From positions 160,218 to 224,217 of the forward strand of contig JAEQBH010002859.1 in NCBI GenBank assembly GCA_016808115.1: a stretch of 64,000 nucleotides of DNA, given 5' to 3'. Below are positions 1 to 10,639 of the stretch, piece after piece. The position numbers and the translations under genes are program-made. Within the stretch, counting starts at the first letter, position 1, and each line of letters starts with the position of its first letter. The notes beneath the pieces are model-generated. The model saw only the letters and a list, made by a program, of their open reading frames with translations. It made no database searches and was not told where the DNA came from. Source of the DNA: Tetrastigma voinierianum. Its lineage: Eukaryota; Streptophyta; Magnoliopsida; Vitales; Vitaceae.

Positions 1-722
1 GAATTTTTAAGCTTATTTGTTTGAGGAATAACGGTCTTTCTTAACTCTGGCAGGGATGTGAAATTTTAAGTTGAAATTTGATGGGTCCAAAAACTCATAA
101 GATTTTAATCCATTTTTTACGAGCATATTACAAGATAAATGTTGATTTGTATGCGGAAATGTGGATATTTACTCAATTGTTTGCGGGGAAAGAAATGGGC
201 GCAAGCTAAAATCTCGGCCAAAACCCGGAAGAGACCCCGACCCAGCCTATAAAGCGAGAAATGAAGTCCTGGCCCGACAATCGGTCGGGACCCGGGAAGA
301 TTATTTTCGGTCGTTTCAAGTCACGACATCACCAAAATCAATTTTGGGGAAGAACTAGAAGACCTTAGCAAGCGAAGTCGTGACTTGAAGATTAAGCTTG
401 CGACCAGAATAACCAAAGCAACAACTGAAAGAGGTTGCGACAAAGGAAATGTGGTCGAGACTAAAGGAAATATTCAAAGTAAATCTTGATGTGACACCAC
501 TCGATGTCGCGATGCTAAGTGAATATAGCGAGGTCGCGGCGTGGATTAGTCAATAAAGCCCGCAGGAAGTCTACGCAAAGAAAGCGAAGTTGCAACTAGT
601 TTTTAAATGAAGGGGCACCATTCGAAATTCGCAACATACCGTTAAGATTAGCGACATGAAAATGAAGCGAGTCTCAGCGGGAAGATTGAGTTGCAACCAA
701 ATTAAGAGTTGAATGACAAGGA

Positions 723-1238
723 GTCGCGACCTGAAGCCCAGGCGAAGCCCTTGCCCAGGCGGGATTACGACCATTTATTATTAATCAAGGACCACAAGCG
801 ATGGCCAGTGACCACTCATTCAGGTCGCGACACAGTGAAGCGAAGAAATCCAGTCGCAGCTACTTTTTGAAGCGGTGGGACTACCTTGTTGAACAAAGAG
901 TAACCGCATTAATTAGCGACATAAGCATGAGGTCGCGACTGGAATCAGGTTGAAGGAGGAAATTGGTTTACCTTGAAAAGGGTGGGGTTGCGACCGGAAG
1001 AAAAATGAACATAAAGTCGACATCACCTTGAGGTCGCAGCGTGAAGATTTGAACTGTGAAGGCGAAGACCACCAACACAATTGTGACGGGAAAGAAACGA
1101 TCCACGACTTGAAGTCGGCTTATAAATAGAAATGTAATTACTTAACCCTAAAAGCGAGTTCCGACTTAAAAGCGAAGAAGAAAGACAATGATGTCGCGAC
1201 ATGAAACCGTGGTCGCGACATGAAACCGTGGTCGCGAC
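723..1238. repeat. Clustered GTCGCGAC palindromes
   Basis: The 8-bp palindrome GTCGCGAC occurs exactly at 723, 824, 932, 1193, 1212 and 1231, with degenerate copies (GTCGCGAT, GTCGCGGC) at about 507, 531 and 1343. The last three exact copies form a 19-bp tandem repeat (GTCGCGACATGAAACCGTG). Confidence 0.8.
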
Positions 1239-1483
1239 ATCAACTCTTGAGAAACATTGAGCAAACAAGGTCGCAACCTAAGCGATGTCCACGACCATTA
1301 ATCCAAAAGCGTTCGCGAAGATATAGTCTCCGAGAGCAACAAGGTCGCGATTGAACAAGAAATCAAAGGGAAATCCGTAATAAAACTATCAACGGGGTTG
1401 CGACATAGAATGATAAAAGCTGGGCTTCTTTAGGGAATTCCACCTAGAGTTTTTTGGGGATTCGGCCCAATTTCTTTTGACAG

Positions 1484-1490
1484 TATAAAT
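1484..1490 (+). promoter_or_regulatory. TATA box of the LTR-like relic
   Basis: TATAAAT follows a CCAA-containing GC-richer stretch and precedes a pyrimidine-rich leader. This is the arrangement of an LTR U3/R junction. No gene was recognised downstream. Confidence 0.35.
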
Positions 1491-3082
1491 AGACAGTGTT
1501 AGAATAGTAAAGTAGCTTCCGTCTTCACTACCCAGAAAAAGGGGAAAGGAGAGGAACTCAGTGTATAGTTTAGAGTAGATTTTCATTTCTTTTCTTTATT
1601 TTTAGTTTATTTCTTTTAAGTTTGAATCACATGAGGCGTGCGAGAGGCGGGTGGAGCTGATTTTTATTTATGTTATTTTCTTCTTGGAAATTCTTGCTGA
1701 GAACATGAATTCACAGACAAATTTTGGAATTCATTTCTTCTCGAATTTTATTGCAATTACGGTGGTTTCGTGATCGGTGCTCCATTTCTTAATTCGCAAT
1801 GCAGTAATCGGAGCCTCTGCTGGATTTGATTTACATTTAGTTACAGTCTTTCCTGCACAAATATGGAGAACTAATTTGGGTTCGGATTTACTTATTTGAT
1901 GTCATTTTTGAATTGATAAGTTCCCAATAGTAATACCCAGAGATACCGAGTTGGGAATGTATCTTCTTTCGATTTCTAGGATGCCCTCGTGACACGGACG
2001 GAGATTCTTGAGGCGAGAAAATTCTTTTACAGGTATGCTCGGCTACCATTGATGTTTGCCCGGGCTGAGAGTTCATTTTGTCATCCCCCGTTCGCTCATA
2101 ATTGAAGTTGGAGGAGTATTTAACAATATAAATAATCGGAGAGTTCACCTTAATCTAAAAGTAAGTTCCTAACCCGTTAGGCGAGATCTAATCAGCGAGG
2201 AAAGGGACGAACCAAGAAGATCACGGAGGTTGAGCCACCAGTAAGTGGTAGAAACTTTGCAAAATCTTGAAGGAAATGCAAAGATCTGTTGTCATCGAAA
2301 TGGGTGTGAAGTATTGAAAGAAAAATGCCTTTGATCTTGCAAGAGAATTGGGAATACAATTATTGGTTTGATCTTGTCTTCCAGAGGAGAAGCAGGGTTT
2401 CGACCCGGTGAATATGGAAAATCAGATTCCCGACATTGAAATCTTGGACAAATCCGGATCCATACACGAGAATGAGAGGCAATGCTTTGGTGTAGGAATT
2501 AGTGTTCATTGTACTTCCTTTGATAGTTCATTTCTCAGAAATGATTGAGTCAGTATTTTAGTTACAATTTATTTTATTCATTTTACTTTTGTTTTATCTT
2601 AGTTCAACGGTAGTCGATAGTCTTAGGATCTTTATTTTCTAAGATGTGAAAAGCTTTCATTGTGGAGTTTTGAGTCAAATAGCATAGAATTTTAGTAGTT
2701 AGGGTAGTTGATCTCTAGTCGTACCAATCTGTGGGAATGATACACGGACTTACATTCGGATTTTCTTGTATGACTGTGCGCGCGGTGTCATAGACTAGAC
2801 CCTTATTTTTAAATCATGAACCTTCTGAAAGAATTTTTTTTATCAAGCAAATTTATCCAAAGTGACATGGATGCAGGAGAAGTGTAAGGCTCTTGCAACT
2901 ATGTGAATTTGAGGGGTTTTTAGTCTATATAGAAAGAGGCAAACAGTACACATGTTTCCAAAAGATTGTACTTTTATTTCATTTATCTCAGAAGATTACA
3001 ATCAGCGAAGCCATTCTCTACATCTCAAGAAACTACAATCAGCAAGACCGTTCTTCACATCGGCCAGCACGGTCGAGCGAAA

Positions 3083-3235
3083 CCACAAAGAAAGGGAAAG
3101 AGAAAGAAGAGAAAGAGAGAGAAAGAAAGGAGAAAGGAAAGGAAGGAGAAAGAGAAAGGAAGGAAGGAGAAGAGAAAGGAAGGAGAAGGAGAAAGAGGGA
3201 AGAAGCGAAGAGGAAAGAAAGAGGACAAGAGTATA
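3083..3235 (+). repeat. GA-rich purine tract
   Basis: About 150 bp of nearly pure G/A in the form of GAAAGA and GGAGAAAG units. It generates Lys/Glu/Arg-rich translations in all forward frames; these are compositional artefacts, not a protein. Confidence 0.85.
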
Positions 3236-3619
3236 ATGGAGGAAGTGGGACTTAAAATATCCTGCGAGGCATACCTCCCCCTCCAGAATCGTTCACCGGT
3301 CAGGTTCATCAATGGATGGGACGGGAACAACCTGACTCCTGAGGAGGAACAGGGAAAACACAACTCCTGGTAGAGCATCGAAACAAGCGTCGAGGCTGAG
3401 GTCCTGCAAACAAACCCCATGCAATGATGATCAAACCCCGACTTCATCTGCAGACGAACTTCAACAGCAATCGAAGGGGAGAGAGGTTGCGGCAGGGGTG
3501 CCTGAGATAGTCAAAGAAAGGCAACAATTTATAAAAAGAAACCCGAGCGCTGGAGAGCCTGGTGCATTTCGATTCTGCAGAGCTGCATTAAAATCGGCGC
3601 TTTGCCCTAGGACAAAGAA

Positions 3620-4240
3620 GATGAGAGGGCCATGTGGCTCGGTTTTGAGCCATGCTTGGCCGGAGCCTTGGCTCGGTTTCAAGAAGGCCAAGCGCGGGCC
3701 GTGTGGCTTAGGGCCTTGGCTCAGAGAGCCTTGCGACTCAGGATTCAAAGGGTCGTATGGCTCGGTTCTTAGAGCTGATGGCTCGAGGAAGGCCGAAGTA
3801 ATGAGGGTCATGTGCTCAAGAGCCTTGTAACAGATTAAAAGTGTCTGACTCGATTCGTAAAAAACACGACCTTTCGAAGGCGAGTAGCTCAGGCCTTGTA
3901 GCTTCGATTGAAGGCGATAGCCAAGGGGCCATGGCAGACACATGGCTTAAGAGAGCCTTGCAGCTCACATTCCAAAGGGTCATACAACTCGGTTCATAAA
4001 GAACTGAAACGACTCGAGAAGGCGAGTAGCGAGGGCCATGTAGCTCGAGCCTTGTAACTGATTTCAAAGAAGGCGAAGAGTAGCGAAGCCATGTAGCTTA
4101 TGAGCCTTGTAGCTCAATTTCGAGGATCCATGCAGCTAAAGAGCCTTGTAGCTCCGGTTTCAGGGCCATGCGGCCTGGGAGCCTTGTAGCTCAGTTTCAG
4201 GGCATCGCGGCTTAGTCTCAAAGGGCCTTGTTGCTTGGCG
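3620..4240 (+). repeat. Degenerate tandem repeats, GAGCCTTGTAGCTC family
   Basis: A run of diverged units alternates a GGGCCATGTGGCTC-like and a GAGCCTTGTAGCTC-like core, separated by about 15-40 bp that often contain TTTCAAAG or AAGGCGA. More than ten cores can be counted. It lies where pol ends and the antisense ORF begins in the Tat element. That region is hypervariable in Ogre/Tat elements and is known to spawn satellite-like repeats. No coding role is evident. Confidence 0.65.
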
Positions 4241-4766
4241 ACAAGCCTTTAATAGCCCTAGCCGATCAAAGGGCGCATAAAAAGCTCAATAAGAACCAGG
4301 TATCAAAGACAGAGCCTTTTTAATGGGTCCATAGAGGCGGCAGGAAAGCTAAAGTAGAAGGACCAAATATCCATAAAGATGCTAGCCAATGTTGGCATTA
4401 TAGATGTCAGGCTTAGAGCTCAACGCCAAAGATTATCTGAAAGGGCCCTGGTGAATTTTTTGAGGGGGCTCAGTGGCCTCGATAATGTAGAGCCTGGGCC
4501 GTGTAAATCGAGAAGGCAAAGCCTTGGTAGGCGAGAGGAGGAACAGGCCTCGACGGGGGCCTCGCTTCTTCAGGAAAGGAACCGGGCTAGGGCATCGGGG
4601 AACACCTCGGGGAATGGTTGCTTCTCGGACACAGTTCTTCCACCTGCCTTCATCGAAACTTGAAGATTGAAGTCCAAACTCGGAAGAGGCATATGAGTGG
4701 CTCTACGTCAGCGAGCCACGGGAGGCCATAAGGTGCGAGGCCTCGTCCCTCAGCTCATGTTTGTCA

Positions 4767-6640
4767 TCATCCACTTTGGCTAATCATAGCCTCCCACCTT
4801 TGGAGGTCCCTAAGTAGCGTACTACACTCCTCGGCCAAGCGCTCCACTGAGCTCTCCGCTTCAGAGGCCTCTTGGCGGGCCCGATCCAACGCCGCTGCCT
4901 TGGTGCACAACTCTTCTCTGGTGGCCTGGAACTCTTCCTTAACCACCCACAGCTCATCCTCGACCGGACCGCCCGGGCCCTCTCTGGCCTTCTTCTCTGT
5001 CTTCATCCTGCCCGCGGTCGGTGTGCTTGATATAGTTATACCCCGAACATCATCAATCAAACTCATGTCAGAGCTAGGCAGCCCTGGAAGTCAAGGAGGC
5101 GACCTTAGCCTTGTATGTTCTAGCTGCCTTAGCAAAGCTCTCGGCTGAACTAGCCCTCCTCGCCAGGTCCTTTATATAAGTAGTCGTCTTCCAAAGAACA
5201 AGATGGAGTTCTTGAGACGTTTGCCTTCAACCTGGCGAAGCCCAGATAAAACCTTTCGAACCTCTGAGAGATGGTCCGCAGGGACGGGTCGAAACCTCCT
5301 CAATGCGTAAATTTCCTACTCTTGAGAGATCGAGTCCAGTGAGGCAATAACCACAGCATTGACTCTGCATTGGTGGTAACGAGTCCTCTGCAGAAGCTGA
5401 GCGTCCAAGCTCTCGCATCTCCTTGTCGGGAGGGAGGGGCGGGAGGTGAGGCGTTTTGCGTCGAAGGGCTCTAGACAAAGATAGGAAGGACTTTTATAGG
5501 AAACTTGGAAGGCTTTCTCAAAGAACCCTTGGCTCCTGCAGCGGAGGACAAGGGATGCTGAGCGCCCGCCACCTCGGACACCTCTACCGAAGAGGACCAC
5601 TCCTGCCCCCTCACCTGAGCTTAGGCACGCGAGTGGGGATCAGATATTCAACACATTGGGACCTTGCCACGTCCAGGAGCGCTGCCCTGGAATCCAGTCC
5701 TTTGAAAGCTTCAGCTCCTCTTCTTCTTTACCCAATATTTCGACAGAAGTTCTCCCAGAGTTGGCCGCGGTAGAGGTCCCCCATGAGGTTTCCATAGCCG
5801 GGGAGCGGAGGAGATTTGGAGCAGGAGACTAGAGGCTCCTCTTGAAGACAGGGAAGGGTCAGGAGCCCAGTCAAACTCGGAATGCGCCAGGCGACACTTG
5901 CAGCGACGCCGCCACGTCCTCAGAATTAAGGTGGGGACCAGTACTGAAAGCTGACACAACCATAACAAAGTCAAAAACATAACGACCTCCCGAAGAATTT
6001 ATTTCACTATGGATGAGAAAACTCACGTAGATTGTCAAGGGCAATCTATACGGTTGGAATCCCCAACGTATCGTCTTGGTGATGGGTTGTATTCTGATAT
6101 CGGCCCCGACAAAGAAGTAAGCGATTCTTTCCGGTGCTTGTTGGGAAGAGAGGGAATTCGGAAATAATATGACACAGCAATACGGCGAAAACGAAATGTC
6201 TGGCGCAGAGCTCTTTCATCTTCAGAAAGATATCCAGCGTGAGCAATACCCAAGGGACCCCGAGGCCCTTATCCCTGAAGAAAACCAAAAGACCAACAAA
6301 GATGCCCCGAAAATTGGGAGAGAGTTGGGACGGGCACACGTTCAAATATTTTAAAACACCTTTTATGAAGGGGTGCAAAGGGAATCGAAGGTTATTCTCA
6401 AAGGCCGCCTCAAAGAAGTAGACCATCTTGAGGAACGGACCTACATAAGGCGTGAGATCTTAGGACCTGGGTGGACACCGAGAGGGGGCCCATAGCGAGT
6501 AGCAAAATTTTGCAGAGCGGGGCTCAATGCGCTAAGGCCACCGACGTCCGCGCATACCTCCACAGTAGCCCTCAATATTCGAGCCACCCGGGGGTACCTA
6601 ATCTAAGCTAATCTTTCCCTTGCCCTGCCTAGCGGAGGAG
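4767..6640 (-). pseudogene. Antisense extra ORF (Transposase_28 type) of a Tat element, decayed
   Basis: The start of the conserved part is at 6426-6250 on the minus strand: a frame with FENNLRFPLHPFIKGVLKY and then an NVCPSQLSPNF-type segment, the hallmark of PF04195. The frame then shifts; pieces continue at 5980-5711, 5600-5316 and 5478-5227. The C-terminal part (5066-4767) is an Ala/Glu/Arg-rich coiled coil (EEFQATREELCTKAAALD region) ending in a natural stop. It runs opposite to the LTR at 7.2-7.8 kb. The domain's function is unknown; similar ORFs are often mis-annotated as transposase or gag. Several frameshifts make it non-functional as written. The 5' limit is approximate. Confidence 0.65.
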
Positions 6641-7169
6641 AGAGATAGCCTGCGGGAGGAGCCTCAGCAGCCACAGCCACGGGACCACCGAGATTAAGTC
6701 ACCATTCACCTGACAGGCTCTCGTGGTCTTTGTCGCAGAAGCCTACGAGAAGCACGCATGACAGCGGAAAGGGAGAGACAAATAAAGCTATGAAAGAAGT
6801 GGGACCCAACCCAAACACACCTAACAGCACGAGAATTCAAAAGAAACAAGGAAAAGAAAACAAGCAAGGAAAAATGAAAATACTTTCAAACTAGGAAATC
6901 AGGAAAGCGGCTAGGAAGATAGAAAGCACCACAAGTAGGTCTGAACACTGATCAAAGATACTTCCAAAACCGCAGAAGAAGTGGAAAAGTGCGGTACAAG
7001 GAATGTTTCTAAAGGCATGAGGAGCGACAGTCCAAATAGGCGTGAAAATCGAAGGCGCCATCATTACTCGAGAAGGCAGTTTGGCGACAAAGCTCAAATC
7101 AGCCATCCCTGTGACTAATGGAAACCACAACCAATCGAAACGGCTTTGGCACTGCTAAGCTTGCTTTGG

Positions 7170-7780
7170 TAGAGTTGGGGGCTCTTGATGGGGTGTGAAA
7201 ACTACATATACATAGGCTGAGCAAACCCCAGGGCTCAAGCTGACCTCCGCTTCTGAAAGGTTGAGGACCCCCAGGCTCTGGCCCAGGCCAGCATTGAGAC
7301 CCTACCCATGCCGGCATTTGGGCGAGGCCCGAAATTAATATCACCTAGGAATCAGGTGATCACGGTGACAGAAAAGCTCATGAAAAAGGAAAATTTTGAT
7401 CTCCATGATCCGCATCCACGGATTAGGAAAGAAAGATCATGCATGATCACGACTCCTCCATTATCCCTTGAGTTGATCATGATAAAGGAAAGAGAGCTCC
7501 TCACCCGATGAGAGATGCCGTGTATCACCATCCAACGAGGAAAGTAACCACTATTTTCCCCTTATAAATACCAACCCATTCCACCACAAAAAAGGTACGC
7601 AGCAATCGCGCCATAAAAAATAGTTGAATTCTTTTTCATAAGGAAGATACTAACTTAGCCATCGGAGAGGCGGTCGGCACACCGCGGGATCTGCCTTTTG
7701 TGCATGTTGCAGTTGCCCGTCGATCCACCCAGGCTGAAGCTACTTGGCCTCAGAGGCTCCAGCCCAGTATCGGTAAGAAA
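7170..7780 (+). mobile_element. 3' LTR of the Tat-type element
   Basis: The LTR-like order is a U3 with a GGGGGCTCTTGATGGGGTGTG start region (about 7170), repeated ATCATGCATGATC-type motifs (7440-7450), TATAAATA at 7563, and then an R/U5 block with ACTTAGCCATCGGAGAGG followed by GGTCGGCACACC. The second Tat element (47.7-48.2 kb, minus) has the same block in the form CTTAATCATCGGAGAGCG plus TGGCACAC, which supports the call. Exact ends and target-site duplication were not resolved. Confidence 0.55.
7563..7569 (+). promoter_or_regulatory. TATA box of the Tat LTR
   Basis: TATAAAT lies about 90 bp upstream of the conserved ATCGGAGAGG R/U5 block, as expected for LTR-driven transcription. Confidence 0.45.
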
Positions 7781-7799
7781 AAAACACCATCAAGTAAGA

Positions 7800-8840
7800 A
7801 AGGTAAAGGAAAACCCAAAGACACAGACACGAAACCACAAAACCCTGACAAAAAAAAAAAGGAGATTAGAATCCACTATCTCAATATGGGTACAAAATTG
7901 TAGCATTGAGACTTTTAGGAAAAAACTATAAAATTCTAAAATGTCACACAATAAACTAGAATTACCATACTGAAAAGTACATCACATATTTATAGAATTC
8001 GAGAACGGAAGAAGTTAATACCCTAATAATATCAATAATGGGTCATGGAATAAGACCTATTAATCTAGTTAACTCACTAAAATACAAAACTTCAAACATG
8101 TTGCATGGAAAAACTTTGCAGTCAAATTGAACAGGTCACACAAATCCAACACCTTGGTCTTGATCAATGGAGTTTAGATAGTGGTGCAGTTCCTTATGTG
8201 TGATTACATAAAACACTTCTTCCGGAAATCCGGAAGAGAGAGAGAGGCAGTACTGTCGAGTGCGTAACTTCTATGATGCACTGCTTGAGCCTGTCGTATT
8301 CCCGTATATATGCTTAACCACATTGACAGATCTTCAAATGAATGCCTTGAGTAAATAAAACAGGCTATTAAGCCACAATGATCATCATTTTTTGGTGTTG
8401 ATAATAATATTGGACGACTAGAGCTAGTCTGAGCTAGCTCCAGTTTCCTTATGGAAGGAAAAAGAACAAATATTGTTCCTTTGAGAATAATACAAATTCC
8501 CTATTGGAATCACACTGGAGATTGTATTTTCTGATGGATTTTGTGAATGTCTCTGGAATTACCATGCCAGTTCAGCAGAAAAATAAAATAAAAATGATCA
8601 TATGGTACTTAATTTAGACGGAGGATTGATGGTAGGGTGAATTCAAACGTTTATTGCTTACAAGAAATAATACAATGAATGCTTCATACAGATGAGTTAA
8701 CCAAAAGGTCTTCGTTTTTCAGCTCTTCATTTATCCACGAATACCCTTTTTAGAATGAAAACATTACTAAAATATCTCTCAATCACAACTCCAAAATAGT
8801 TATTCTTGCACACACTTCAAACAGTTCATTCAAGCGGCAA
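7800..8840. other. Host flank downstream of the extensin gene
   Basis: About 1 kb of AT-rich sequence without a supported gene or repeat. It would carry the 3' UTR and polyadenylation region of the minus-strand extensin gene. No clear terminator signal could be singled out. Confidence 0.5.
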
Positions 8841-8847
8841 ATTAGAC

Positions 8848-10542
8848 TTAGTAAGTGTTTTGGTGGTGGGGTGAGGCCCAGTAGTATGGTAGGTGGTGAG
8901 GGTGAAGAAGGTGAAGTGGGGATTTGTAGTAATATGGAGGATGGGATGTTGCTGCATGAGTTGGGGGTGGAGGGAGATAAATGATGATGGAGGTGGGGAC
9001 TTGTAGACATATGGGGAAATTGTGATGGTGATGGTGGAGGAGGGAGACTTGTAAACATATGAGTGGAGAGATGGAGATGAGTGGAGAATTGGAGACTTGT
9101 AGACATATCGGAGGTGGGGGTGATGGTGAGGTGGAGGAGGCTTGTAAACATAGGAGTGGAGAAATGGAGTGAAGGTGGGAGGGGGGAGACTTGTAAATGT
9201 ATATGAGTGGAGGGTAGGGATGGTGGAGGTGGGGACTTGTAGACATATGGAGGTGGGGGTGATGGTGAAGGTGGAGGGGGAGACTTGTAAACATATGGAG
9301 GTGGGGGAGACGGCGATGGTGGAGGTGGAGACTTGTATACATAAGGAGACGGGGGTGATGGTGAAGGGGGAGGGGGAGACTTGTAAACGTATGGAGTTGG
9401 AGGAGATGGGGATGGTGGTGGTGGAGACTTATAGACATACGGGGGAGGTGGTGATGGTGATGGTGGAGGCGGTGATTTGTAATAATAAGGTGGATGTTCT
9501 ACATGCTTTGTTGGTGGTGGTGACTTATAGAGATAAGGTGGTGGAGGAGAATGCTTTGGAGGTGGTGGTGACTTATAGTAGTATGGAGGATATTTCAGCA
9601 TGCTTTGGTGGTGGTGGTGGTGACTTGTGATAAAATGAGTGGTGGGGTAGATGCTTTGGTGGGTGGTGACGTAATAGTATGGTGGATGTTGTATGGCACA
9701 GTGGTGGTGGAGAGATTTATAATAGTAAGGTGGTGGATGTTTTGGGGCGACGGGTGACTTGTAGTATGGAGGATGTTCAACATGTTTTGGTGGTGGTGGT
9801 GTTGATTTGTAGTAATAAGGTGGTGGAGGGAGAATGCTTAGGGGTGATGATGAGCTTACATAATAATGAGATTGGATGCTCTACATGCTTTGGTGAGGTG
9901 GAGAGGGCTTATAATAGTATGGTGGAGAGAATGGTTAGGTGGTGGTGGGGACTTTATAGCGTATGGTGGATGCTCCAGCATGCTTTGGTGGTGGTGGTGG
10001 TGATTTGTAGTAATGGGTGGTGGAGGAGGAGATGCCGGTGGTGACTTATGTCGGAAGGTGGTGGAGGAGAGTAAGCCGGGTGGGTGGTGACTTGTAATAA
10101 TATGGCGGATGCTCTAAGTGCTTTGGTGGTGGCGGTGGAGACTTATAATAGTAAGGTGGTGGAGGAGAATGCTTCGGTGGTGGTGGTGACTTGTAGTAGT
10201 ATGGCGGATGCTCCACATGCTTCGGTGGTGGTGGTGGAGACTTATAATAGTATGGTGGTGGAGGAGAATGCTTTGGTGGTGGTGGTGACTTGTAGTAGTA
10301 CGGCGGATACTCCACATGCTTCGGTGGTGGTGGCGGAGACTTGTAATAGTATGGTGGTGGAGGAGAATGCTTCGGTGGTGGCGGTGATTTATAGTAATAC
10401 ATCGGATGCTCCACTTGCTTTGGAGGCGGGGGCGAAGAATAAATGTAGGGCTCATAGGCAGATGCACCGGTAGCTATAAGGCAAACCATAATGGCCCAAA
10501 CCACCCGAGGCCACCGCCCAGGGAACAATCAGGACTTCCCAT
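8848..10542 (-). pseudogene. Extensin (Ser-Pro4 / Tyr-rich cell-wall protein), frame-broken
   Basis: The ATG at 10542 (MGSPDC) is one base out of frame with a good signal peptide (VVWAIMVCLIATGASA). The signal peptide leads directly into EPYIYSSPPPP and then long arrays of SPPPPKHSPPPPYYYK, changing to SPPPPSPSPPPPYVYK from about 9480 down. SPPPP blocks are hydroxylated and glycosylated, and YXY motifs cross-link extensins in the primary wall. The array reads cleanly at 10528-10100 and again at 9601-9200. Between 9600 and 10050, and from about 9200 to 8850, nearly every repeat has an indel that changes frame. The most plausible end is a Tyr-rich tail stopping at 8848. It is one intronless gene of about 560 codons, read either as a recent pseudogene or as a gene with consensus errors in a repetitive tract. 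Confidence 0.85.
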
Positions 10543-10628
10543 ATCCGACAGCCTTTAAACTCTCCAGTCTCCTAACCTTCGTAAGCTAAGAGTAGTTGGG
10601 TTTGTGATATGAAGGCAAATGGGAACCT

Positions 10629-10638
10629 CTTTATATAG
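10629..10638 (-). promoter_or_regulatory. TATA box of the extensin gene
   Basis: CTATATAAAG on the minus strand lies about 90 bp upstream of the presumed ATG (10542). That spacing leaves room for a short 5' UTR of about 60 bp. Confidence 0.6.
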
Positions 10639-10639
10639 T

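Larger units (their letters stand above)
1..2800 (+). mobile_element. LTR-like retrotransposon relic, possibly Athila-type
   Basis: No long ORF is present; the longest forward frame (161-358) matches no family I recognise. Seen: repeated GTCGCGAC motifs (723-1238), a TATAAAT box at 1484-1490 with a transcribed-leader-like stretch after it, and near 2727-2800 a block reading CTGTGGGAATGATACACGG followed by a GTGCGCGCGGTG segment. That last block resembles the conserved stretch close to the 3' end of Athila-type LTRs. No primer binding site follows it, so a solo LTR or truncated copy fits best. The left boundary lies outside the window or is not recognisable. The class assignment is inference from motif resemblance only. 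Confidence 0.35.
3000..7790 (+). mobile_element. Tat-type Ty3/gypsy retrotransposon, 3' part only
   Basis: In plus orientation the order is: GA-rich tract, degenerate short-repeat block (3620-4240), an extra ORF on the opposite strand (4767-6640), and a plus-oriented LTR (about 7170-7780). An antisense extra ORF between pol and the 3' LTR, carrying a domain otherwise linked to transposons (Transposase_28, PF04195), is a described feature of Tat-lineage elements. No RT or integrase is recognisable left of 3 kb, so gag-pol is missing. The 240-bp stretch 3240-3480 and the segment 6640-7170 hold no frame I could identify. The left limit is approximate. Confidence 0.6.

Noticed and set aside
2893..3373. 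Three overlapping 94-135-codon Lys/Glu/Arg-rich frames
   Set aside because: All are translations of one GA-rich tract in different frames; no domain.
8848..10473. Forward frames of 100-150 codons and alternative minus frames in the extensin region
   Set aside because: Shadows of the proline-rich repeat; the Ser-Pro4/Tyr reading with a signal peptide explains the sequence.
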